Shown: in pieces, positions 1-12,000 of the stretch
How the letters are laid out: every line of letters begins with the position of its first letter
How positions within the stretch are numbered: position 1 is the stretch's first letter
Source: JBECKS01 sp964557005
GTDB taxonomy: Bacteria; Pseudomonadota; Gammaproteobacteria; Pseudomonadales; JBECKS01
Length of the DNA stretch: 64,000 bases
Assembly: GCA_964557005.1 (NCBI GenBank)
Contig: CAZKYI010000002.1
Span: 1-64,000, forward strand
Reading direction: 5' to 3'
Notes under the pieces: generated by a model
What the model saw: only the letters and a program-made list of their open reading frames with translations
Database searches by the model: none
Told to the model about the DNA's origin: nothing
Position numbers and translations under genes: made by a program

Positions 1-3000
1 CACTCCATATCTGTGCCAATGTGATTTCAGTCGCCGTTTCAGGGGCTTGATAGTGTTTCTGCTCAAACTCAACCTGCGGTAATGATTTACGGTCGATCTT
101 GCCGTTTTCATTGAGTGGCATTTTATCGAGGAAAATGTACATCGCAGGGCGCATGAAAGGCGCAAAACTGATTTCCATGTGTTGTTTTATTTTTGCCAGA
201 TGACGCTCTTCACATTCGACATAAGCCAATAATTTTTGCTGCGCCTTATCCAGAAGCACGCACACTTCCCTGACTTCGGGCAGGCTCAATAACTGTTGTT
301 CAATTTCTCCCGTTTCAATGCGCACACCATGCAACTTGATTTGATTATCTTCCCTGCCCAGACACAGCAGCGTGCCATCGGGCAGATATTTGGCCAAATC
401 ACCGCTGCGATAAATACGCAGGCCATTAAACTCAATAAAGCTGTTTGCAGTTTTTTGTGCATCGCCCAGATATTCACTTGCCAGACCTGCACCTGCAATA
501 CACAGTTCACCCACACAACCAAAGGGCACTTGTTGTTGATGTTTGTCTAACAATAAGATACCTGTGTTGAGAATGGGTTTGCCTATTGGCAATGATGCCT
601 GTGCATGAAATGCCTGAAACTGCCTTTTGCCTGCAAGCGAGAAGTCCTCAACAATACAGCCCACCGTCGCTTCAGTGGGGCCATATTCATTGGTGAAAAT
701 ACTGGCTTCAAAATGCGTGAGCCAAAGTTCCAAATCGGAAAAACGCAGCTGATCGCCACCCAGAATAAAGCGATGTCGCCTGTTATCTCTATGTGCCGCA
801 TGCAAATCACCTGCATAGGCATTAAGATGTGCAGGTGTAAGCTTTAACAAAAATGTAAAGGTGGAATAGGCAGGATTACGCACATAGCTTTCGATGAAGT
901 TTTCCTGTTTTGCGACCAGCGCCAGCGTCTTGCCTGCAAGCAAGGGCAAATATAAGCAGGACACCGAGGCATCAAACGCAAGCGGCAGCATGGCAACTGC
1001 AATATCCATTTTATCCAGCTCATAATAATTTTTTGCCCACACCAGATAATTCATCAAACTGCCATAACTGATGCACACGCCCTTGGGCTCACCTGTAGAG
1101 CCAGAGGTGTAAATAATATAGGCGATGTCCTCGGCTTTGACGGCTTTATGCTCAAAATGCCGACTCTCACTTTGCCAGGCTTTTTCTTCAAGAAAAACTG
1201 CTTGGCTCCCTTCAGGCAAGGGCTGATTGGCATTACAGAACACCAATCGGCAGGCACTGTTTGTTAGAATTTTTTCGATGCGTTTTTGTGGAAAGGTGGT
1301 ATCCAGAGGCACATAAGTCGCGCCCAGCTTTAAGGCCGCATACACCGCCAAAGCCAGATAACGATTATTCTCAAGACTCAGTGCAATGCGCTCGCCTTTC
1401 TTCAACCCCAGAGCTTGAAAATGCTGCGCCAACTGATTGGCTTCTGCTTCAAATTCTGTGTAAGTCAGATAACCAGAGGCATCACGTACCGCGATAGCTT
1501 GCGGGTGTTTTAAAGCGCTGGCATGAATGCTTGCAGCAGGGCTGATAAAGGCAAGTGCTCGCTGTTCGCCCGATGTAAACGGTGCAATTTTTTCAAGCTC
1601 TGCGGCATCACACAGTGGCAGTTGGGAAAAATCCCGTTGATAGTGTTCCAGCATTTGCGTGAGGCCATGCACATACACATTCGCAAAACTTGCAATCTGC
1701 GTCTGTTCAAAATAATCCCCGCGATATTCAAATGCAGCACTGATGCCCGCTTCAAGTTCATTCAATTCCAGACTCAAATCAAACTTGGCTTCCCTTTGCT
1801 GCAACTGTATCTGGCTTAAACTGAAATCCAGTGGTTCGTTGAACTGTTCAGTCTGCTGTTCAAGCTGGTTATAGACCAACATCACCTGAAAAATCGGGCT
1901 GTTTGCAACTTGTCTGGGCAAGTTCAATGCTTCGACCACTTGTTCAAAAGGTGTGCTTTGATTTAACAGCGCTTGTGTCACTGCACCGTGCACCGCTTTC
2001 ACCAAAGTTTGAATATTTTTTTGTTGCGATACTTTGGAGCGAATCGCCACGGTATTGGCAAACAAACCTGGCACCTGCATGAACTGCGGGTGTTCGCGAT
2101 TGGCAACGGGTATGCCCACCGCAAAATCCTGTTGACCTGAAATTCTTGCGAGCAACAGTTGAAATGCGGACATCAACAATACAAACAGCGTAACGCCTTC
2201 TTTTTCTGCAAGTGCTTTTAATTGGTCAAGCAGTTGCTCTTCCAGCAAGAAACGATGCAGTTGCCCTGAGCTATTCGCAGACAGCGCACCTCTTGTTTGT
2301 TTGGGTAATTCCAGTACCGCAACCGCCTGCAATTCCTTGCGCCAGAATGCAAGACTGTGTTGGCTGCGCTGCAAATAATCTGCACTGTGTTGCCAGTAAG
2401 CGTAATCAAGGTAGTGCAAATCAGGCGGGCTTAAGGGTTTGCCCTGATAAAGGCTGAACAATTCACTCAACAGCAGGTTCATGCTCCAGCCATCAGTAAC
2501 AATATGATGAAATACGAACACCAGACTGTAGCGTGCCTTCGCCTGTTTGATGAGCGCAACGCGCATCAGCAAATCCTGTTCGAGATTAAAGCCTTGTTCC
2601 AAAAATTGATGGATTTTTTCTGTCAGCTGTTTCGGTGTGCATTCCTGATAACTTAACTGGAAATCATCTGCCGTACCTAACACCACTTCAACGCCTTCTT
2701 GCTGATGATTGGCAACAAAACGGCTGCGCAAACTTTCATGGCGCTCAATTAACGCTTTCAGCGCGTTGTTCAAACGCTCAACATTCAGCTCACCTTTGAT
2801 ATTAAAAGCAAAGGGCACATGATAGGCACGACTGTCAGGCAACAGGCGTTGCAAAAACCAAAGGCGTTTTTGTTCGTGTGACACAGGCAAAGGTGCAACA
2901 CGCGGATACGCACTGATGTGTGTTTGTACGGATAAATTGTCAGCCTCAACCGCAAAACAGAATTGTTCAAATACAGGGTTTTCAAACAAAACACTCAAGG

Positions 3001-6000
3001 GGATATTTTTCCCGCACGCGTCACTGCATTGCGCCAGAATACGGGTTGCTAACAGCGAGTTGCCCCCGATTTCAAAATAATGATCATCCAGCCCAACTTG
3101 TGCCTTGCCTAACAAGGTTTGCCAGATGCCTGCGAACTGTTTTTGAACGGGTGTGTGTGGTGCACGATAACCTGCCTGCCCTGCCTGCTGCCAATCCACT
3201 TCGGGCAGTGCGTCCCTGTCGACCTTGCCATTTGGCGTGAGCGGCATATGCGCCAACTGCACAAACACACCTGGCAGCATGTAATCCGGCATCAGTGCTG
3301 CCGCCTTGTTTTTAAGTACAACCGTACCAAGTTGTTTTTCGTTATCCGCAGGCACGTAGTACGCCACCAGATGCACGGTTTTCAAGTGTGCCAACACGCG
3401 CGTTTTGGCCACCACCACCACTTGCTCAATCTCAGGCAGAGTATTTAACAGGCTCGCGACTTCTTCCGGTTCAACACGATAACCACGCACTTTAACCTGC
3501 TTGTCCCTGCGCCCCAGAAATTCGACATTGCCATCTGCCAGAAAACGCCCCAGATCACCTGTGCGATAGGCTTTGCGAAGCTGTGTATCGGCAAAAGCAA
3601 AATCGACAAACGCTGCTGCGGTTTGCTCCGCTGCATTTTGATAACCGAGCGCCAAACCGTCCCCCGCTGCCAGTATTTCCCCCGGGATACCAACCGCCTG
3701 TGGCCTTAAAGCTTCATCAACAATAAAGGTCTGCGTATTTGCCACCGAACGACCGATATGACCTTTGTGCCGTTCATCTTGCAGCGGGTCTTCAATGAAG
3801 TTCCAGGTGGTGGTGAAGGTTGAGTTCTCGGTCGGGCCATACACATTAACAAGATTATCAAGGTGGGAAGCCTTAACCACCTTGCGTGATAATTCCACAT
3901 CGAGCACATCACCGCCAGTTAATACCGTTTGCACGCCATCGAAAATAGCCGCGTCCTCAGTGGCGAGATTGTTAAACAAGCCAGTTGTCAGAAGCACCAT
4001 GCCGATTTTGTTGGCGCGAATCGCCTGCCTGAACAAGGCTGGGGATAACACCGTGTTCTGATTGAACACATAGGCACTTGCGCCATTGAGCAAGCCCGAC
4101 CAGATTTCAAAATTGGAGGCATCGAAACAAATATTGTTAATGAGTGCGACACGACCTTGAGGGCTGATGAAATAATAATTGGTGTTTTTCACCAGACGAA
4201 TCACACCGCGATGATTGAGCCTGACCCCTTTGGGCTTGCCTGTGGAACCCGAAGTGTAAAGTATCAAGGCACAGGCTTCGGCATTTGTGATGCGCTCAGG
4301 TAAGGGCGACACTGTTTCGGGCATAAACGCCGTCATGGTGAGTAACTTGATGCTGGACAGCTTGCTCACATCTTCCTGTGCAACATTGACATGGCCTTGC
4401 TGGAAAATCACTTTCGCGTTGCTGTTTTGCACCATATAACAACGACGTTCGCTGGGGTATTCAGGATTCACTGGCACATAAATCACCCCCAGTTTCAGAC
4501 AGGCCAATAACGCGGTGATGTAATCTGCGCTTCTTTCAAAATACAGTGCTACGGTGTCACCTGCATGGACATCCAGCGCAAGCAATTCATGCGCCCAATA
4601 GGCAGCACGTTGATTCAATGCCTGATAACTGAATTGTTGCTCACCGTCCACAATCGCCAACTGCGTTGGCTGTTCACGCACGCACTGCTCAAACACATCA
4701 ATCAGAGTGGACTGACGCGGGTAATCGGTACCGGTGTCATTAAAACGCTGCAAGTCCGCAAAGGTTTGCTGCGCATCTTGCAACAAGGCCTGCCACACAC
4801 TTTGCTGGCGTTTTTGTTGTGAGTCATCGACCAGCTCACCCAGCAAATGCTCAAAGTAGTGCAGATTTCTTTCCATACTCTGTCTGGAAAATAATTCTGT
4901 TTTAAATTCCAGACTGCCAACAAAACCCGCATCACTTGCAAGCAATTCCATCAGCACATCGAATTTTGCATGCTGTGTCGTTGCCTGTTGTGCATTGAGC
5001 ACATGACTTTTTTCAATGCGTACTGCATCGCCGAGTTGCAAGGACTGTGCCTTCGTTTGCGTTAAAGCACTTTCCTGTAACACAAACATGGTTTGGAAAA
5101 CCGGTGTGCGATCGCGTTCGCGCGCTACTTTCAACGCATCGACCACGGCTTCAAAGGGTAAATACTGATAATCCTGTGCCTTCGCCAATAAACGCTGATT
5201 GTTTTTAACCACTTGCTCAAATGCGATGTCTTTGGGCAAATGTACAGGCATGGCCAAACTGTTAATAAAAAAGCCGAACAGGCTTTCCATATGTTCTGCA
5301 TCGAACCCTGCATAGGTACGATTCAATGCCGGAATGCCCACTGCAAAACCATCTTGCGCAGCCAAACGTGCAAGCCACACCTGATAGGCAGAAAACAACA
5401 CCAGAAACTCGCTGGTTTTATGCTGTTTCGCCCAGCGTTTTATTTTTTGACTGAGTGCCTGAGACAAGGTGACAGGCAAGCGCCCTGCGTGATGATTCAT
5501 TTTTACAGGCCGAACATAATCAGCGGGAATATCCAGCGCGGCGACTTCACCGAGTTGCGCCTTCCAGAAATCGAGTGCTTCGCCTTGTTGTTCGCTTTGA
5601 TAATGCTGCTTTTGCCAGTGTGCGAACTGAAAAAAATTGAGTGCTTGCACAGGCAGTTGCTCAGGATTTTGATAAGCAAGCATCAATTCCCGCAACAAAA
5701 TATCCATAGACCACGCATCAGCAATCAGATGATGAAACACCAGCGCGAGCGTAAATTTTTTATCAGCGATTTGATACAGCGCTATTCTGAATAAATGTTC
5801 GTGCTCAAAATCAAAGGGCGTAAACAGCAAAGCACTGAGTGCCTGCTGGTCAAAGGGCTGAAGGGTTAAACTGAAATTAACTTGCCTGTCTACCTGCCAA
5901 AGCGCTTCGTTGTTATGTTCGCGCAAGTGTGCCTGTAACAGGATATGACGTTGTATCAAACAGCGAATCGCATTTTCCAGACGCGCAACATCCAGTTCGC

Positions 6001-9000
6001 CATGTAAATCAAACACAGCAGGCATGTGATAGGCAGAAGATGCACCATTGAGTTTTTCCAGAAACCACAAACGTGCCTGACTGATACTCAGTGGAACGCC
6101 TGCACCAATGTCCACAAGGGGCAATTCAGGCAAGGCACTGCCACCTTGCTCGCTTGAATGTTCTTCAATCTGTGCGGCAAGCGCTGCGAGATGTTCACAT
6201 TCAAATACCACACTTAAAGGCAGTGTTTTATCAAACTGTTTGCGAATGCGGCTAATCAGGCGTGTGGCTAACAACGAGTGACCACCGAGTTCAAAGAAGT
6301 TGTCTGTGCGCCCGGGCAGCGTTTCCAGCGCGAGCAGGTCTTGCCACATGCTCGCCACCTGTTTTTCCATTTCGGTTTCAGGTGGCTGATACACTTCTTG
6401 CGCCAATTCGGGAATCGGCAGCGCCTTTCTGTCAATCTTGCCGTTGGGTGTTAAGGGTAGCACTTCCAGAAATACAAAATGATTGGGCACCATGTAAGCA
6501 GGCAAGTGCTTCAACAAAGTGTGCTTAATGCTGTGTCGCTCACTGTCATCAGCACCTTGAATATACGCGCAGAGATAATCTTCACTGCCCAAGCCATCTT
6601 GCACACCCGAACGCACAATCACACTGCACGCTTCTACCACTGCAATGCTTAACAAGGCATGTTCAATTTCTGCAAGCTCAATGCGCACGCCACGCACTTT
6701 CACCTGATAATCGCTGCGGCCGATATACATCAATTCGCCCGCTTCATTGAAGCGCACCCAGTCACCCGTTTTATACAGCGTTTCCTGTGGATTAAATGGA
6801 TTTGGAATGAAGCGTTTTTGCGTGAGTTCAGGATTATTTAAATATCCTGTCCCGACACTGATGCCGCCAATATACAGCTCACCCATCACCCCTTGCGGCA
6901 CAGGATTCAAATACGCATCCAGCACAAAGTGCTGCACATTGGGAATTAACTTGCCCAGTGGAATCTGGTGCGTGGGTGCATGCCTGTTCACCACATGAAA
7001 GTGCGAAACATCGGTGCATTCGGTGGGGCCATAACTGTTAATCAGGTCGCACTCGCTGTGCTGGTGCCAGTTGCGTAACCGCTCATAGGCGATTGACTCG
7101 CCACCCAGAAACACTTTTTCAAGTGAAGCCAGACTGTCTGAACCGATGCTGTCTTCCACCAGAGGATAAAATGCACTCGGCGCACAGTTAATCCAGCTTA
7201 CCTGATGTGTGCGAATTAATTCTAACAACGACTCGCTGTCGTAATGTTGCTGCTGCGGCAACACCAGTGCAGCACCACGCAATAAAGGCGCAAACAGATT
7301 TTTCTGCGTTAAATCAAAGCCCAGTGCCGAAACCAGCAGCACCCTGTCCTGCTCGCTCATGCCCATGCTGTGATACCAGTTGAGCAAGTTGACTTCCTTG
7401 GCGTGCGTAGTCGCGGTGAGATTGGGCAAACCCGTCGAGCCAGAAGTAAAAATCACATACAGGGTTTGATCGGGTTCTACCGTCACTTTCGGCTTGCTTG
7501 TTGGAAACGCGGCAAGCTGTTCGTTCACGGCTTGCGTAAAGAATGTGTGTTCGGCTTTCAACTCGCCAATGCTGCTGTATGTTCCAAAAACATAGCGACA
7601 GCCGCTTTGCTCAATAAAGTATTGCAAGCGCTCACGCGGATATTGGGTATCCATTGGCAAATAAATTCCACCCGCTTTCAATACACCTAACAGCGCAACA
7701 AATAATTCCTCGCTATAGGGCAAACACAATCCAAGCACATCACGCGGCTTGAATCCTTGTGCACTTAAAAAATGCGCGAACTGATTGGCTTTCGCATTTA
7801 ATTGCGCATAAGTGATTGAACCTGTTGCAGAAATTAACGCGGTAGCGCTTGCGGAATTACGCACCTGTTCTTCAAACAAACTATGAATACACAAATTTCC
7901 ACGATTGAAAACCGTGTGTTTTTTATGCTGATGCGTAAGCGAAAGTTGCTGTTGCCATTCGTGTTCACTCAGGAAATTCACACTGAACACATCTTGCGTG
8001 GGCGCTTGTAATAGTTGATTCAACAGCGCTTCAAAATGTTTGAGATATTGCTGTGCACGAAGGCTTGAAAACAGTTCACGGTTATATTCCAGCACACACT
8101 CAAAACCTGACACGTCCGCCTGCGCGTGCTGATAAATTTCGAGGGTTAAATCAAATTTTGCCGTGCTTCTTTCAAAGGCAAAACTGGATATTTTTAAATC
8201 AGGCAACTTCAGTTGTTGCAAACTGTTGTGTTCGTTATATACCAGCATGCACTGAAACAGCGGCGACATACTCATATCACGCGCAGGCATCAGGCTGTCT
8301 ACCAATGTTTCAAAGGGCAGGCTTTGATGCGCGAGTAATTGCGGCAAGCGGCTGTTAAGTTTCTTCAACAAATCCAGAAAATTGATGCGCTCTTCCAGTT
8401 CACTTCTTAAAGCCAGTGTGTTGGCAAAAAAACCGATTTGCTGTTGCGCTTGCGGCAAATCCCTGTTCGCCACCGGCATGCCCACCGCAAAATCTTTTTG
8501 TGAACTGTAACGTGCCAGTAACACCTGAAATGCGCCCATCAAAATAATAAAGGGGCTAAGCCCATGTTCTGTAACAAACCTGTGCAGTCTGGAAGACACA
8601 GGCTTGCTTAATTGCGCAGTGACACTGGCACCAAGATTTTGATTTTTTACTGCTCTGGGTTTTTCCAAAGGCAAATGCAACGAAGGCAGCGCGTGCAAAT
8701 AATTTTCCCAGAACGCCAACTCTACTTCGGTATGATGGTGCGCTTGTTGCCAAAGTGTGATGTCGGCAAATTGCCAATCCAATGGCGTGCTTGCGCTTTC
8801 AGGTTGCTGATACGCGCTTAATAATTCCTGCACCAGAATTTCCATCGACCACGCATCACTGATGATGTGGTGCATCACCAGCGCAAGCACCTGTTGATTG
8901 TGCGCTACTTCAAACAGCGCTGCACGCAACAGCACATCGTTCTCCAGATCAAAAGGTTTTGAAGCAAAGCGTGCAACCTGTGCCTGCAATTCATTTTTCT

Positions 9001-12000
9001 GCGCCTGCGTGCAATCAAACTGCGCAAGTGCACAGTGTGCCTGTTCGTCAACCCGGACACAGGCATGCTCATCGACGACGTGTACACGGCTACGCAAACT
9101 TTCATGGCGTTTGAATACATGATTGAGTGCAGCCTGAAAACGCTGCGCTTCCAGTTCACCTTCCACGTTCAATAACAAGGGAATGTGGTAGGCCGCTGAG
9201 TGAGGATTGAGTTGCTGCAAAAACCACACGCGCATTTGTGCTGCTGACAAAGGCAACAAGGCAGGCCGCTGCGGTTTTTCAACATTCAAATCGGTATTGC
9301 CTTGCGCCACAAGCGTATCAATATAGTGTGCAAGCTTTTCGATGGTGGGCGATTCAAACAACACGCGCAGCGGCAAGTCGCAGGCAAGTTGTTGTCTTAA
9401 ACGCGACATCATGCGCGTTGCGAGCAAGGACTGACCACCGAGTTCAAAAAAATTGCTGTGAATAGAAACCCGTTCGAGTTTCAAGGTGTCTGCCCACAGG
9501 GTTTGTAACAACGCTTGTGTGTTTGTACTCGCGTCCACGAACACAGCTTGCTTGCTTGCAGGTTCAGGCAAGGCTTTTCTATCCACCTTGCCATTGGGCG
9601 TTAGTGGCAGTGCATCAAGCTGCGTGATGAAAGTCGGCAGCATGTAAACGGGTAACTTGTGCGCTAGTGCCTGTTCGAGTGCAGAAATATCAAGCGCTTG
9701 CTGTAGCGAACACACATACGCACAAATGTGTGGCTGCTGGTTCACGGTTTTCAGCACCACGGCAGCATCAGCAATACCTGCCTGCAACTTGATGACGGCT
9801 TCAATCTCGCCGAGTTCGATACGAAAACCACGTAATTTGATTTGCGAATCCACGCGCCCCAAACATTCCAGCTCGCCCGTTTTTGTCCAGCGTGCCAAAT
9901 CCCCCGTTTGATACATCAGCGCACTGCTGTGTGCATCGTCTGTAAAAAACGGATTCGCAACAAAGCGTTCTTGCGTTAAAACTTGCTGCCTGAAATAGCC
10001 TTCTGCCAAACCTGCGCCCGCAATATACAGTTCGCCCATTGAACCTGCTGGTACAGGATTTCTGGCTTCATCAAGCACATACAGTTGCGTGTTGGCGATG
10101 GGTTTGCCAATAAATACTTTGTCATCACTGGCGTGAATTTCCTTAACCGCTGACCAGATGGTAGTTTCGGTCGGGCCGTACATATTGAACAGTTGCAGTT
10201 TTCTGTCGAGCAGCTTGCGCACCAGTGACATCGGCAGCGCCTCACCACCGCACAGCGCTTTAATGTGTCGGTTGAATGTTGTTGTTCGCCACTCGCTTGC
10301 CAGCAACATTTGCCAGGTGGCGGGTGTGGCCTGAATCACATTCGCGCCTTGCTGTTCAATCAGCGTGGAAAGACGCTGCTCGTCCATCGCATCTTCCCTG
10401 CTCGCCAGAATAATGCGCGCACCACAAACAAGCGGTAACCAAAGCTCAAGCCCCGCAATATCAAACGACAGCGAAGTGAGTGCCAATACGCGCTGCTGTT
10501 GTTCGCTGGTTTCATCTGCAAACCCAAGGCTGTGTTTCATACCAAACAGAAAGTTCACCAACGCCGCGTGGCTAACCACAACACCCTTGGGTAGCCCCGT
10601 AGAGCCAGAGGTATAAATCGTATAGGCACGGGTTTTGAATTCACCTGTATGGCATTCCACCTTGGGCAAAACAACTTCTGCTGGTTTATCGAGCGTTTCG
10701 TATAACACCGCTTTGCCAAGTGCAGGATTGCTTGCGCTGAGCGTGCTTTCACTCAATAACAATGTTGCTTCGCTGTGTTCCAGCACATACTCAATCCGCG
10801 CTTGCGGATAATGCGGATCGACAGGAATGTAATAAGCTCCTGCACGCCAACAGGCGAGCAAGGCAATCACCAAACGCTCGCTGCGCTCAAGACACACTGC
10901 AAGCCCTTGATGCGGCTGTAAACCCAAAGCGATGAGATTTTTGGCCAAACGCTCGCTTTGCTGCCAGAGTTCCTGATAAGTGTAAGCTCGCCCTTCAAAC
11001 ATCAGTGCAATCTGCTCAGGATATAAAGCAACACGCTGTTCAATTAACTCGTGTGTACACAAGGAAGGCACAGCCAAAGCACTTTCATTCCACTCCACCA
11101 CCAACTGATGGCGTTCCTGCGCGGAAATAATCGTGTAAGTAGCAATGGCTTGATGCGGCGCAGCCAGCGCGATTTCGATGAGCCTTGTTAAACTTGCAGC
11201 CATCGCTGCAATGCTTTCTGCCTTGAACAAATCGCTGCCATATTCAAACGCCAGCGTGAGTGTTTGGCGATGCGCGTGTGCGCTTAAAGACAAATCAAAT
11301 TTTGCGGTGTCGTGTTCAGCATTCAACGCCTCTGCCTGCACCTGTTTTGAAAAATTAAACACCTGCTTTTCATGTTCACTTTGCGTATAGGTAAACATGC
11401 TTTGAAACAAGGGTGAGGTACTTAAATCACGCGCTTTCACCAGCTCGTCTACCAAGCGCTCAAATGGTAGTGCTTGATGTTTGAACGCATCGAGGCTGGT
11501 TTCAGATACCTGAGACAGTAAATCACTAAAACTTTTTTGTGCATCAACAAGGTGACGCAACACCAGCGTATTACTGAAATAACCAACCATGCCCGAAAGC
11601 TGTTCGTTATCACGCGCGTCAATCGGTGTACCAAGGCAAATATCTTTTTGTGCGCAATATTTTTGCAACAACACCAGATACAGTGTTTGCAACACCATGA
11701 ACGGCGTTGTTTTTTCCTGCTCACAAAACTCCAAGAATCGCGTTGTTAAACTTTCATCAAGATTCCATTCAAAGCGTGCACCAATGCCGCTGAAAATAAC
11801 GGGGCGCTCATAATCGAGCGGTAGTTGTAGCGCTTCGTGATTGGACAGTGCATTTTTCCAATAAGCCAGTTCGCTGTTGAGTCTGGCTTCATCAAAATAA
11901 CTGCGTTGCCAGCAGGCGTAATCGGCATAGTGCAAATCAGTTTCGGGTAGCCTTGGTTCACGCGATTCCAGCAGCGCCTGATAACAACTCTGTAATTCAG

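Noticed and set aside
5213..5794. 193-codon plus-strand ORF inside the NRPS
   Set aside because: It lies antisense to a condensation domain with conserved motifs; its composition is that of a shadow frame.
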